DNA from: an uncultured Nitrospiraceae bacterium
GTDB lineage: Bacteria > Nitrospirota > Thermodesulfovibrionia > Thermodesulfovibrionales > Dissulfurispiraceae
Reading direction: 5' to 3'
DNA: 64,000 bases
Assembly (NCBI GenBank): GCA_903822005.1
Contig: CAIJNL010000005.1
Location: 20,167 to 84,166, forward strand
Positions within the stretch are counted from its first letter, which is position 1. Each line of letters begins with the position of its first letter. Positions 16,320 to 25,358 of the stretch are shown here, in pieces. The position numbers were made by a program, and so were the translations under genes. The notes beneath the pieces were generated by a model. That model had not been told where the DNA came from, did not search any database, and worked only from the letters and a program-made list of their open reading frames with translations.

Positions 16320-17690
16320 CTAATTACCCCCTTCAGAAATGCCATAAGACTTTATCTTTTTATGGAGATTGCTCCGCTCTACGGACATGGCGTCAGCGGT
16401 CCTCGAGACGTTCCAGTCATTTTCTTTCAGTTTACGGCAAATGAAATCCTTTTCAAAGGCGTCGCGTGCATCTTTAAGGCTGGAATAAGAAAAATAATCG
16501 TTCTCCCTGACAGACAGGCCCGGTACGAGCATCCCAAGCGCTGCAATGTCCGGCGCATTGATGACAGGCGACGGTGACATTATCATGAGCCTCTCTGCCG
16601 CATTCCTCAATTCTCTGATATTCCCGGGCCAGTTGTAGGACATGAACAACCGGATGGCCTCGGCATCCAGTTTCTTGGGTTTCATCCCGCTTTCCGCTGC
16701 AAAAAGCTCAGTAAAGTATTCCGCCAGCTGGGGGATGTCGTCCTTTCTTTCGCGCAGCGGGGGCACTCTTAACGGGATCACATTCAGCCTGAAAAAGAGA
16801 TCTTCCCTGAAGGCGTTCTTTCTTACCTCTTCAGCAAGGTCCTTGTTCGTTGCCGCTAAAATCCTGACATCCACTTTAATGCTTATACCGCTTCCGACCC
16901 TCTGGAAGACCTGCGTCTCGAGCACCCGCAGCACCTTTGCCTGTGTCTGGAGCGTCATGTCACCTATCTCATCAAGAAAGAGAGTGCCTTCATGGGCAAG
17001 CTCGAATTTGCCGATCTTGCGTTCAACAGCACCGGTGAAGGAGCCTTTTTCGTGGCCGAACAGTTCACTCTCTATCAGCTCCTGCGGGATCGCAGCACAG
17101 TTTACCTCTATGAACGGCCCGCCCGAACGTGGGCTCTTTTCATGCAGCAGCCGGGCTACAAGTTCTTTGCCCGTTCCGCTCTCTCCGAGGATCAGCACCC
17201 TGGAATTGCTCTGTCCCGCCATTTCAATCTGATGCCTGAGCTCACGCATCTTGTCGGAGGTGCCAATGAGTTTCCATTTTCTGCCGAGGTTCTCTTTCAG
17301 TGTCCGGTTTTCTGTCTCTAGTTTTTTCCTCTCCAGTGCCCTCTGCGCAATGAGCAGTACCTTGTCAAGTGAAAGAGGTTTTTCGAGAAAGTCATATGCC
17401 CCCAGATGGGTCGCCTTGACAGCCAGCTCTATGTTGGCATGTCCGGAAATTATGACGACCGGCATGTCCCTTTCCATCTCGCTGATCTTTGACAGGGCCT
17501 CCAGACCGTCCATCTCGGGCAGCCATACATCAAGGAATATGATGTTCGGCGTCCTCTCCTTCAGCGTCGCGAGCCCCTCCTCGGCCGATGCGGCCGTCAG
17601 TGCTTCATAACCTTCATCCTCGAAGATGCCTTTCAGGCTTTCTCTTATCCCTTCTTCATCATCAACTATTAATACGGTCTTTTTAGGCAT
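16320..17690 (-). CDS. ntrX: NtrX-like sigma-54 response regulator
   Basis: From ATG 17690 (AAGGAG upstream) this is a 456-residue NtrC-family regulator. It has a receiver domain with phospho-acceptor Asp54 (IIFLDVWLPEMDG), an AAA+ domain with GESGTGKE, a GSFTGA loop for sigma-54 contact and LFLDEIGDM, and a C-terminal Fis-type helix-turn-helix (VERSNLHKKIKSYGI). The intact loop suggests it can activate sigma-54 promoters. It overlaps ntrY by 8 bases, so the two are a cognate pair. NtrYX systems respond to nitrogen status, redox or envelope conditions; the signal here is unknown. Confidence 0.9.
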   Translation of the reverse strand: MPKKTVLIVDDEEGIRESLKGIFEDEGYEALTAASAEEGLATLKERTPNIIFLDVWLPEMDGLEALSKISEMERDMPVVIISGHANIELAVKATHLGAYDFLEKPLSLDKVLLIAQRALERKKLETENRTLKENLGRKWKLIGTSDKMRELRHQIEMAGQSNSRVLILGESGTGKELVARLLHEKSPRSGGPFIEVNCAAIPQELIESELFGHEKGSFTGAVERKIGKFELAHEGTLFLDEIGDMTLQTQAKVLRVLETQVFQRVGSGISIKVDVRILAATNKDLAEEVRKNAFREDLFFRLNVIPLRVPPLRERKDDIPQLAEYFTELFAAESGMKPKKLDAEAIRLFMSYNWPGNIRELRNAAERLMIMSPSPVINAPDIAALGMLVPGLSVRENDYFSYSSLKDARDAFEKDFICRKLKENDWNVSRTADAMSVERSNLHKKIKSYGISEGGN

Positions 17691-19728
17691 TCTTTTCTCC
17701 TTGGCCCTGCTCACCCAGCGGTATCTCCATGATGAATATGCTGCCTTTAGGCTGGTTGTCCCTTACTACAATGCGTCCTCCATGGTCCGTGAGGATCTTG
17801 TTTGCAATTGCGAGCCCGAGTCCGGTGCCGCCCTTTCTTTTCGAGAAGTGCGGCAGGAAGAGCTGTTCCTTTTCTTCATCAGGTATGCCCGGCCCCGTGT
17901 CCGCTATGCTTATCGCAGCGTGATGGGCGGACTTCCTCAGCGAAATGGTCATTGAACCGTCCTGCTTCATGGCTTCTATTGCATTGTCGATGATATTGAT
18001 AATCGCCCTCTTGATCTGCTCACTGTCCATGACGATTTTCGGTATGCTTTCTGCGACAACAACATCCATCTTGATGTCCCAGTATCCTTTATACAGGTTA
18101 ACGACAGAATCTACAAGTTCTACGAGGTCAGCCGGTGCCTTTGCTATTTCGGGCATACGGCCGTATTTCGAAAATATGTCCACGAGCCGCCTGAGGCTGT
18201 CTACCTCGGTGATAATGGTCCGGGTCGATTTCTCAAAGACTGCTCCGAAGTCCTCATCCTTGTTGTGCCACTTCCTTATAAGCCTCTCTGTCGAAAGCTT
18301 TATCGGAGTGAGGGGGTTCTTTATTTCATGGGTTATCCTGCGGGCCACTTCCTGCCAGGCTTCCGATTTCTGCGCCTTGATTATATCGGTCAGGTCGTCG
18401 AAGACGACAAGCATGCCGAGCGCGGAAGATAAGTACGATTCCCTGATGCCGGTGATAGTCACCCTGAAGGTCATCGGCCCGCTGCCCGGATTTACCTTTA
18501 TCTCGCGCGTGGTCTCCCTTACCTCTTTGCCCTCGATATCGCGAATCATATGCAATAGGTCTTCGGAACGGAACAGGGCAATGAGCTTGCGGTAGTCCAT
18601 GCCAACGACCTTCTCCTCATCGAGATTCAGCATGGCGCAAGCTGCCCTGTTAGCCGTCAGTATTTTCCCGCCATTGTCGAGGAAAAGAACGCCGGATGTA
18701 ATGCTCTGGAGAATGTTTTCGAGGTACAATCTCCTTTTATCAGATTCGAGATATGCCTGCTCGAGCGATATCTTGCTCTCTTTAAGCTGGGACACCATCT
18801 GGTTAAACGAATTCACGAGGGTGCCGATTTCATCCTTGCTTGTGACCTGCACCTGAATGCTGAGGTCTCCCGCGGCAATCTTTTCTGTCGCCACCGCAAG
18901 GTTCTGGATTGGGATGGTAATGTCCCTGGATATCTTCAGGGCGAACCAGAGTCCGCTGAAGACCATTATGAGTGTAAGAAATCCGAGGGTCAGCGTATAT
19001 GTGAGGTTCAGCGGTGTTTTGAGCTGGCCGCGGTTTAAAAATTCCTCATGCGCCTGCCGCAGCTTTTCGGCCTTCTGCGATATGTCCGATGGCAGGATAA
19101 TCTCGGCGGTGACAACGCTCTTTCCTGAAGGGACCATGGCCCGGATGATATCTCCCCGGCCCCTTGAGATTACCTCAGTCCCTTCCTTGCCCTTAAAGGC
19201 CTCTTTCATTATTTGGCTTGCATCAGCAGGCAGAGCGGCCAGCCTGTTGATGAATATGCCGGGAGATGAGACATACGATCCTTTTGAGGCATGGCGGGCT
19301 GCCAGCAGCACCCTTTCCCTCTCATAGTCGTAAAAAGCCCTCGCCAGATCTACCGACCTGTTGACAGGCTCGCTGAGTTGTGGCGAGAAGAGGCGGTTAA
19401 AATAAACTGTCGCGACACCGCTTGCCGCAAAGAAAAGGAAGACGGAGGGTATCATTATCAGGGTCACAAATATGGCCACAAGCTTGGTCCTGAACCTGTA
19501 GCCCGGCACCTTGTGATGCATCTCCATAAAGAGCCTGTAGAGATTTTTTCCTACGAAAAAAACCAGAGTCAGAAGCGCCGCAATATTAAAGGTCAGCAGC
19601 CCGGTCAGCAGGAAGCGTGTAGTGGCGTCGAGGCCCCGCAGCTTGATGAAATGCACCTGCACTGCAGTAATGAGCACAAGACAGAGGATAAGCGCCAGGG
19701 TTATGAGCAGCGGTCTGAGTATGTTCAT
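17683..19728 (-). CDS. ntrY: NtrY-like sensor histidine kinase
   Basis: A 681-residue membrane kinase with N-terminal transmembrane helices, a periplasmic loop and a second membrane span. These precede a HAMP linker (NLAVATEKIAAGDLSIQVQ), a PAS domain (GVLFLDNGGKILTANRAA), the H-box RRITHEIKNPLTPIKLS and the ATPase motifs DNAIEAM, DTGPGIP and GGTGLGLAI. This is the NtrY layout. It would phosphorylate the NtrX-like regulator encoded next. The start overlaps the DUF4390 stop as ATGA. Confidence 0.92.
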   Translation of the reverse strand: MNILRPLLITLALILCLVLITAVQVHFIKLRGLDATTRFLLTGLLTFNIAALLTLVFFVGKNLYRLFMEMHHKVPGYRFRTKLVAIFVTLIMIPSVFLFFAASGVATVYFNRLFSPQLSEPVNRSVDLARAFYDYERERVLLAARHASKGSYVSSPGIFINRLAALPADASQIMKEAFKGKEGTEVISRGRGDIIRAMVPSGKSVVTAEIILPSDISQKAEKLRQAHEEFLNRGQLKTPLNLTYTLTLGFLTLIMVFSGLWFALKISRDITIPIQNLAVATEKIAAGDLSIQVQVTSKDEIGTLVNSFNQMVSQLKESKISLEQAYLESDKRRLYLENILQSITSGVLFLDNGGKILTANRAACAMLNLDEEKVVGMDYRKLIALFRSEDLLHMIRDIEGKEVRETTREIKVNPGSGPMTFRVTITGIRESYLSSALGMLVVFDDLTDIIKAQKSEAWQEVARRITHEIKNPLTPIKLSTERLIRKWHNKDEDFGAVFEKSTRTIITEVDSLRRLVDIFSKYGRMPEIAKAPADLVELVDSVVNLYKGYWDIKMDVVVAESIPKIVMDSEQIKRAIINIIDNAIEAMKQDGSMTISLRKSAHHAAISIADTGPGIPDEEKEQLFLPHFSKRKGGTGLGLAIANKILTDHGGRIVVRDNQPKGSIFIMEIPLGEQGQGEKNA

Positions 19729-20339
19729 TTTGTCACCTTCGACGGACTGGCTTTGAAAAGCGACGATTCCCTGCTGACGCTGAATTCCTTTGTCGGCAGA
19801 AAGAAGAATATATAGCCAATTACCGCAGGTATGGCCTGCATACGCGCTTCAGCAGAAATTTTCACAAAATAGTCGCCGTCATCTTCCAGGGTGATATTTG
19901 TAAGCGTGAGCTCTTCTATATTTACTCCCCACGCTATCATGGAATTGATGTCTTTAAACCTTTTTACTGTCTTGGCCTTGCCGTCTATGCTTGTTCCGAC
20001 ATATTCCCGCTTGATCGGGTTGCTCTGGAGCAATCGTACAAAGCTTTTGCCCGCAATAAACTCGTTAGACCATATCTTCCGGTATCTGAAAAGTTCTATA
20101 TTGAATACAATCTCCTTGGAGAGCCCGGTATTGAGATCATCGATCGTCTTCTCATCGAGCTGCAAGGATGCGTTTACGATAATGTCTTGATTGGTCTGCC
20201 TGAAGCTTAATGTTGTTATATCAGAGGCGCATCCCAGGGCAGGCATGTACAGAACCGTCAAGGCAAAGATTACGAAAGGCACGGCTTTACGGACCAGCCA
20301 TATGGCGGTGTCCCGTTTCATAGTTATCGATTTATTCAC
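19725..20339 (-). CDS. DUF4390 exported protein
   Basis: The 204-residue protein has an N-terminal hydrophobic signal or anchor (about residues 18-38), then a beta-rich domain with IIVNASLQLDEKTIDDLN, EIVFNIELFRYRKIWSNE and a final membrane-proximal segment IPAVIGYIFFFLPTKEFSV. This matches DUF4390, commonly encoded immediately before ntrY. The linkage suggests it helps the periplasmic sensing domain of NtrY, which is inference. The start is GTG 20339, with ATG 20321 possible. ATGA overlap with ntrY. Confidence 0.8.
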   Translation of the reverse strand: MNKSITMKRDTAIWLVRKAVPFVIFALTVLYMPALGCASDITTLSFRQTNQDIIVNASLQLDEKTIDDLNTGLSKEIVFNIELFRYRKIWSNEFIAGKSFVRLLQSNPIKREYVGTSIDGKAKTVKRFKDINSMIAWGVNIEELTLTNITLEDDGDYFVKISAEARMQAIPAVIGYIFFFLPTKEFSVSRESSLFKASPSKVTK

Positions 20340-20504
20340 AACAGTGCCTTTTACCCCTTGACATTAAAGAATAATTTATCTTAAGTATACCATAGTGCAG
20401 AGAGGTGAATTAGCTGTTTGCGGTCGTTTGAACGCAGAGAAATGGTATTATAGTCGTTGTAGACGGCTAACGGCCCAAACCAACCATTTATTTCAGGAGG
20501 AGTG

Positions 20505-20825
20505 ATGCTGCCGACGCTTAAGTATGATGAAAAAGGACTGATTCCGGCCATTGTCCAGGACATCGAAAACGGAGATGTCCTTATGATGGCCTACATGAAC
20601 GAGACCTCGCTGCAGGCGACTCTCGATACGGGATACACGCATTTCTGGTCGCGGTCGAGACAGGAGTACTGGAAGAAGGGCGCCACATCCGGAGATTTGC
20701 AGGAAGTGAAAGAGCTCTGGTACGACTGCGATGCCGATACGGTCCTCGTAAAAGTAAAGCAGCTTGGCAAGGGCGCGTGCCATACCGGGAACAGGACCTG
20801 TTTTTTCACGAAGATAGAGAAGTAG
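20505..20825 (+). CDS. hisI: Phosphoribosyl-AMP cyclohydrolase
   Basis: A HisI protein of 106 residues: [39 protein letters not shown], the metal-binding DCDAD, and the zinc-ligand segment [10 protein letters not shown]. It opens the purine ring of phosphoribosyl-AMP in histidine synthesis. It is the stand-alone form without a fused HisE domain, and no other his biosynthesis gene is adjacent. AGGAGG upstream supports ATG 20505; a GTG three bases earlier is also in frame. Confidence 0.95.
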   Translation: MLPTLKYDEKGLIPAIVQDIENGDVLMMAYMNETSLQATLDTGYTHFWSRSRQEYWKKGATSGDLQEVKELWYDCDADTVLVKVKQLGKGACHTGNRTCFFTKIEK

Positions 20826-20882
20826 GAAGACGGGGCAAGAGTCGGTTTCACTTGATGTAAATAAATTGCATTGGGAGATACT

Positions 20883-21227
20883 ATGAACGATTGCATTTTT
20901 TGCAAAATTGTCGAAAAGAAGATACCTGCCAGAATAGTATATGAGGACGAACTTGTGCTTGCGTTTGAGGACCTGAACGCCCAGGCCCCTGTGCATGCGC
21001 TAATCATACCCAAAAAGCATATTGCCACTCTGCTCGATGCAAGGGATGAAGATCTGCACCTGTTCGGGCATATCGTAAAAGTTGCCAATACGATTGCACG
21101 GGACAGAGGCATTGCCGAAAGGGGATACAGGCTGGTGGCCAATTGCAATGCGGAGAGCGGCCAGTCGGTCTATCATATTCATTTTCACATCCTGGGCGGC
21201 AGGCATATGCAGTGGCCTCCGGGCTGA
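20883..21227 (+). CDS. HIT-family (HINT-type) nucleotide hydrolase
   Basis: A 114-residue HINT protein: CIFCKIVEKKIPARIVYEDE at the start and the histidine triad HIHFH near the C-terminus, followed by the typical HMQWPPG end. Such enzymes hydrolyse adenosine phosphoramidates and acyl-AMPs in the cytoplasm. ATG 20883 has GGGAG five bases upstream. It follows hisI by 57 bases and is probably co-transcribed with hisI and the NUDIX gene. Confidence 0.93.
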   Translation: MNDCIFCKIVEKKIPARIVYEDELVLAFEDLNAQAPVHALIIPKKHIATLLDARDEDLHLFGHIVKVANTIARDRGIAERGYRLVANCNAESGQSVYHIHFHILGGRHMQWPPG

Positions 21228-21282
21228 GATCGAAATAAATCTGGAAAGGATTCACGGGTGAGAGCAGCTTCACTCGTGCGCT

Positions 21283-21870
21283 ATGAATATGCCGGAAGAT
21301 AAACCGCTCAGGATAGTAGGCAGGAAGATCGTTTGGGAGGGCCGCTTTGTAAGGGCCATGCTGCTCGAATACATGGATGACAAAGGCGCTGTCCGGACCT
21401 GGGAGGGCGTCGAAAGAGTCAATTGCGAAGGCATAGTTGCCATAATACCGATAACAACCGACGGCGATATCCTGATGATACGGCAGTACCGTCCCACTCT
21501 GAATAATTTTGTCATTGAACTGCCGGCGGGACTCAATGACAAAGGTGAGACGCTCATTGAAGCCGCCAAAAGGGAATTGATAGAAGAGACAGGGTACATG
21601 AGCGAAAACCTTGAGCTTATAGCCGAAGGCCCCGTGTCAACCGGCCTGTCCACTGAAAGTATGAGCGTATACCTCGCAACGAACGTGGTGCCTGCGACGC
21701 CTCAATTATTGGCGCTCTATCCGATGGATGAGACCGAAGATATCGAGCTGATAAAGACCCCTCTCAGCACTGCCAATGAAAAGGTTGAGGAATTGTGCAG
21801 GACCGGGAATATTGCAGACCTCAAGATGTACGGCTTTATCGCGCTTGCACAGAAGAAGTTAGGCTGCTGA
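21283..21870 (+). CDS. nudF: NUDIX ADP-ribose pyrophosphatase
   Basis: The 195-residue protein has a complete Nudix box at residues 83-105 (G83, E89, R97-E98-L99, E101-E102, G104). Upstream features of the ADP-ribose pyrophosphatase subgroup are present: WEGVERVNCEGIVAIIP and IRQYRPTLNNFVIELPAG. It would cleave ADP-ribose to AMP and ribose 5-phosphate. No Shine-Dalgarno is apparent before the ATG. Convergent with the ferredoxin gene downstream. Confidence 0.88.
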   Translation: MNMPEDKPLRIVGRKIVWEGRFVRAMLLEYMDDKGAVRTWEGVERVNCEGIVAIIPITTDGDILMIRQYRPTLNNFVIELPAGLNDKGETLIEAAKRELIEETGYMSENLELIAEGPVSTGLSTESMSVYLATNVVPATPQLLALYPMDETEDIELIKTPLSTANEKVEELCRTGNIADLKMYGFIALAQKKLGC

Positions 21871-21899
21871 TTCCCGGCCCCCGAATTTTTCTGCTTGTG

Positions 21900-22082
21900 T
21901 TACTTCATTGAAATAGCATCCACAGGACAGCTGCTGACTGCATCTTCGCAGTTGCAGGTGCCGCATTTATCATGACCTGCGACAATTGCCTTATCATCCT
22001 TCATCTCGAATACATCGGGGCATACGCCCACACACACACCGCATCCAATGCAGAGTTCCTCATCTACAACAGGCTTTGCCAT
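21900..22082 (-). CDS. Small ferredoxin
   Basis: A 60-residue single-domain ferredoxin with CIGCGVCVGVCP and a second Cys region CGTCNCEDAVSSCP. The first motif plus the terminal CP ligate one [4Fe-4S] cluster as in Thermotoga- or Desulfovibrio-type ferredoxins. The extra CGTC-NC cysteines could form a disulfide or help bind a second cluster. AAGGAGG seven bases upstream confirms the start. It is a soluble electron carrier with no partner encoded next to it. Confidence 0.9.
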   Translation of the reverse strand: MAKPVVDEELCIGCGVCVGVCPDVFEMKDDKAIVAGHDKCGTCNCEDAVSSCPVDAISMK

Positions 22083-22210
22083 AAAGACCTCCTTGTACCA
22101 GAAAGTGATAAAAACAATATAACATTGATGGCCTTGCCGGTCAATCGGCCCCCAGGCAAAATGAGATTATTCTTCCGGCCAGTGTGTGATAATATTAAGG
22201 AGTGGAGAAC

Positions 22211-23050
22211 ATGAATAATGACAAAAAAATGACTGACCGGCAGCGGGCCAATCCAGGCGGCCAGAGGGTGCAGCTGTTCATGCGCCGTCTCAGGGAACGG
22301 TTTTTCCTGCGCTTTCATATGTCGTTAATCCTGCTGGCCACAGGCTTGTCCGGACTTCTTGCCTCAAAGCTGCTGCTTCTCCTGCAGCTGGAAAATATAA
22401 TCATACGCTACCCGCTGGCAGTGTTCTGCTCCTACCTGGCATTTTTCCTCTTTGTGAAGCTCTGGCTGGCGTACATCTCGGCCTGGAAGTCTGTTAATTC
22501 TTCCGGCACCGCAGGGAATCAGGTCTTCAATCTGCCGGACCTGTCCGGCGGCGGCGCGGGGCCGGATGTTTCCTTGCCCAAATTCGGAGGCGGCGGCGGG
22601 GCCGCTGGCGGCGGCGGAGCAACTGGCGCGTTCGACGGGCCGATGACCGATGCGGGGGCGGCTTTAGGGTCTTCTTCTTCGGGGTCTGCAGACGCTGTAT
22701 CCGGCGCAGGCGGGTCTGTTGGTGACGCAGTGTCTGGCATTTTTGACATCGATGATGACGGAATCATACTCATCGCCATCGGAGTTCTCCTGACAGCTGT
22801 CTTCGGGGCGTCGATCTATCTTGTTTACATGGCCCCGCATGTACTGTCAGACGCTGCCTTCAACTTTCTGCTCGGCACCAGTCTTATCAGGGGTTACAAG
22901 AAGGTCAACCACCCTGACTGGATGGGAAGCGTCCTCAGGGACACCTATATACCCTTCCTCTGTGTTCTTCTGATAACTTTCGCAGCAGCCTGCGTCATTC
23001 ATTCATATGCGCCGGATATTACTAAACTATCAGACCTTTACATGCGGTAA
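22211..23050 (+). CDS. Membrane protein with Gly/Ser-rich linker, unknown
   Basis: About 279 residues. A basic N-terminus (RQRANPGGQRVQLFMRRLRE) precedes two membrane helices (around 38-60 and 66-88). A roughly 70-residue low-complexity linker rich in Gly, Ala and Ser follows, then an acidic segment (IFDIDDDG) and two or three further helices. I do not recognise the family. The linker is probably periplasmic or cytosolic spacer. AGGAG and GGAG lie upstream of ATG 22211; an in-frame GTG at 22202 is less likely. No operon partners. Confidence 0.65.
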   Translation: MNNDKKMTDRQRANPGGQRVQLFMRRLRERFFLRFHMSLILLATGLSGLLASKLLLLLQLENIIIRYPLAVFCSYLAFFLFVKLWLAYISAWKSVNSSGTAGNQVFNLPDLSGGGAGPDVSLPKFGGGGGAAGGGGATGAFDGPMTDAGAALGSSSSGSADAVSGAGGSVGDAVSGIFDIDDDGIILIAIGVLLTAVFGASIYLVYMAPHVLSDAAFNFLLGTSLIRGYKKVNHPDWMGSVLRDTYIPFLCVLLITFAAACVIHSYAPDITKLSDLYMR

Positions 23051-23123
23051 TTGGACTCATAAGCCGAGTTACACATGGATAGTGAAATAAGAGCGGCAAC
23101 TTTCCAGCTGACTCGCTTGTTTA

Positions 23124-23132
23124 TGATATAAT
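23124..23132 (+). promoter_or_regulatory. Extended -10 promoter for mntA-hepT
   Basis: TGATATAAT combines a perfect -10 hexamer with an upstream TG, 30 bases before the mntA start codon. Confidence 0.5.
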
Positions 23133-23162
23133 CTCCATATAAAGCTATGGGGTGGATATTCG

Positions 23163-23447
23163 ATGAATGCGATTTACATGCTTAAGGGTATCGAACTGAA
23201 TGTTAAAGACAGGTTCGGGATCAAAAGCATAGGAATTTTCGGGTCGTTTGCCAGGGGAGAAGAGCGCAGCGATAGCGATCTGGATGTCCTCGTCGATTTT
23301 GAAGAAGGCAAAAAGACATTTGATAATTACATGGACCTTAAGTTCTACCTCGAAGAATTCTTTGGCCGTAAAGTTGACCTTGTTACGGTGAATGCGCTCA
23401 GACCCCAACTAAAAACAGCTATATTGAGCGAAACGGTCTATGCCTAG
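23163..23447 (+). CDS. mntA: MntA-type minimal nucleotidyltransferase antitoxin
   Basis: A 94-residue nucleotidyltransferase with the GS-X10-DXD signature (Gly27-Ser28, Asp39, Asp41; FGSFARGEERSDSDLDVLVD). In characterised HepT/MntA modules the enzyme adds AMP to a tyrosine of the HepT ribonuclease and silences it. The core motif is intact, so activity is expected. It overlaps hepT by 8 bases. Confidence 0.88.
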   Translation: MNAIYMLKGIELNVKDRFGIKSIGIFGSFARGEERSDSDLDVLVDFEEGKKTFDNYMDLKFYLEEFFGRKVDLVTVNALRPQLKTAILSETVYA

Positions 23448-23781
23448 AGATTTCAAACTCTACCTTGATGATATCCTGGAATCGACAAGCAGAATACTTG
23501 AATATTCGGGCGGAGCAACAATCGAAACCCTGCGGGCAGACAAAATGCGGCTCGACGCTATAGTAAGGAACCTCGAAATTATCGGCGAAGCATCCGGCAA
23601 ATTACCGATCGAAATTAAAGACATATATCCCTCGATCGAGTGGAAAAAGATAGCCAATTTTAGAAACCTGCTTGCGCATGAATATTTCGGCATTGATTAC
23701 GAAATTCTCTGGGACATTATTAACAATAAAATACCTCAACTTAAGCAGATTATTACAGATATTATTGATCAGACATCTTAG
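23440..23781 (+). CDS. hepT: HepT-type HEPN ribonuclease toxin
   Basis: The 113-residue all-helical protein has the HEPN active-site motif R-X4-H-X-Y as Arg75, His80 and Tyr82 (RNLLAHEY). HepT dimers cleave RNA; the tyrosine is the residue adenylylated by MntA. All key residues are present. The gene overlaps mntA and is the last of the two-gene module. Confidence 0.88.
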   Translation: MPRDFKLYLDDILESTSRILEYSGGATIETLRADKMRLDAIVRNLEIIGEASGKLPIEIKDIYPSIEWKKIANFRNLLAHEYFGIDYEILWDIINNKIPQLKQIITDIIDQTS

Positions 23782-23943
23782 TTGCCTTGTGTCTCATTTA
23801 TGAAACGACGGCAATGCTGATACTCGAATGCCTTTCCCTGGTCAAAAAGCCTTAAAATACCTCGCAAGTTTTTAGCCTGTGATATCAGGAATTGTCCGGC
23901 GAAGCATGAACCAGTACCAACAAAATAAATGGCCTTTTCTGAA

Positions 23944-23972
23944 TTGTATTATTCAATGCCCTATGCTATCAT
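23944..23972 (+). promoter_or_regulatory. Sigma-70 promoter for GNAT-like gene
   Basis: TTGTAT (23944-23949), a 17-base spacer and TATCAT (23967-23972) with an extended TG lie about 80 bases before the start at 24052. The 270-base gap after hepT shows nothing else. Confidence 0.45.
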
Positions 23973-24051
23973 GAAGCGAAATATCGGACATAACCTGCAA
24001 GGCATATTGATTGTCAGCCGCATAATACAATAATTCACAAGGAGCAATGGC

Positions 24052-24846
24052 ATGGACATGGCCGGGAAAAAGAAAGACTGTGCTGTCCGCATCAGGCAAC
24101 GCTTTGGGTTGGCTGAGGTGCCTGTTATTCAGGTAGTTCGAAACAATCTGGTCGTACTGGCTGATGGTTGGAGTTACAAGATAGCATTTCCCGATGGAGC
24201 TGTCGAATTGCCTGATAAGTACTGTTATGATGTTTTCTTTGATTCGCCCGGCAATCCAAAGAACCCGATTGAAGTGCTCCGCCATGAGTATCCGCAGCTG
24301 TTTTACGATGCCGACAAAAATGCGGGCTTCGAGACAGATGTCACAGAGGTTCGCGCAACATTGGGCAGTGTTTGCATATCAGCCGGCTTCAACTGGACCA
24401 TATCCGGAACAATCCGCGGGACGGACAAAATGTTTTGCGCTGTTCTTTATGTTTACACACGCGAACTATTTCGTTCCTGCGGCATTGCAGGACTGTTGAA
24501 AAAAGATGAGATTGAACTGGCAGCAGAGCGGGGGTGCAGTTTTATCCAGACATGGCACAAAAAAGACAACCCTAACTTCTATGCAGCAATTGCGCCCGGG
24601 CTGAAGGAAGATTTCTTTTTGTATCACGGTTCAAACGCAGGAGGCGAGGAGTATGAAGAATCCGAGTATATTCATCTTCGCAAGTATCTGGACGGGCAGT
24701 CTTTCTCGTCCAGGGTACAGTTCGGGGGCCGCAGCCAGAAGCTGATAAGCCCCCGGGACAATGCAAAGATATCCGAGTTGTTCCGGACAACCAGCGAGGA
24801 GTATCCCGGCATGCTGGTGAAAGCCGTATCGAAACCGGAAGATTAG
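24052..24846 (+). CDS. GNAT-like acetyltransferase-related protein
   Basis: The 264-residue protein has a C-terminal half that looks like a GNAT fold: TISGTIRGTDKMFCAVLYVY, then the pyrophosphate-binding region RSCGIAGLLKKDEIELAAER with GCSFIQTWHKKDNPNFYAAI. The first 100 residues match nothing I recognise. The acyl acceptor is unknown. AAGGAG seven bases upstream supports the start. It is followed at 42 bases by a membrane methyltransferase gene on the same strand. GNAT membership is likely but not certain. Confidence 0.6.
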   Translation: MDMAGKKKDCAVRIRQRFGLAEVPVIQVVRNNLVVLADGWSYKIAFPDGAVELPDKYCYDVFFDSPGNPKNPIEVLRHEYPQLFYDADKNAGFETDVTEVRATLGSVCISAGFNWTISGTIRGTDKMFCAVLYVYTRELFRSCGIAGLLKKDEIELAAERGCSFIQTWHKKDNPNFYAAIAPGLKEDFFLYHGSNAGGEEYEESEYIHLRKYLDGQSFSSRVQFGGRSQKLISPRDNAKISELFRTTSEEYPGMLVKAVSKPED

Positions 24847-24888
24847 TTGCAAAGATCTCAAAACCCAGATCGAAAGGAGAGGTTCCTG

Positions 24889-25356
24889 ATGACTGTCACT
24901 AGACTTAAAAAAATATTTGGCATCGGTCCGCTCGGGGCGATTATCAGCTTTGTGCTGTTGATGACAGCCGTCTGGGTAGACCGCGCATTGGGGCATTCAG
25001 CGATATTGGCAGATCCGGCGCCCTTAAAAGTTGCCGGCGGGGCGCTTGCCGTCATCGGAATGGGGCTGTATTTATGGGGCTTGTGGACCATCCGGAACTG
25101 GTGGTCCAGGGACATGCTCTGCACAGGGGGGCCTTTCAGGTGGTTTCGTCACCCTATGTACGCCGCATGGATAACTTTTATATTGCCGGCCGTGGCCCTG
25201 TATTTAAATTCATGGATTATCCTGCTGTTTGCGGTCTTATTACATCCAATCTGGCACAGGCTTGTCACCTATGAAGAAAAAATGATGCTCGATAAATTTG
25301 GAGACGAGTATCGCGCATATATGACACGAACAGGCAGGTTTGTCCCGCGGATCTGA
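24889..25356 (+). CDS. Isoprenylcysteine methyltransferase-like membrane protein
   Basis: About 155 residues with four hydrophobic segments and the ICMT/PEMT signature GGPFRWFRHPMYAAW, then EEKMMLDKFGDEYRAYMTRT near the end. Bacterial members are membrane methyltransferases using S-adenosylmethionine; their substrates (isoprenoids, phospholipids or small amines) are mostly unknown. ATG 24889 has GGAGAGG upstream. Its stop is only 2 bases from the stop of the converging Trm112-like gene. Confidence 0.8.
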   Translation: MTVTRLKKIFGIGPLGAIISFVLLMTAVWVDRALGHSAILADPAPLKVAGGALAVIGMGLYLWGLWTIRNWWSRDMLCTGGPFRWFRHPMYAAWITFILPAVALYLNSWIILLFAVLLHPIWHRLVTYEEKMMLDKFGDEYRAYMTRTGRFVPRI

Positions 25357-25358
25357 AA

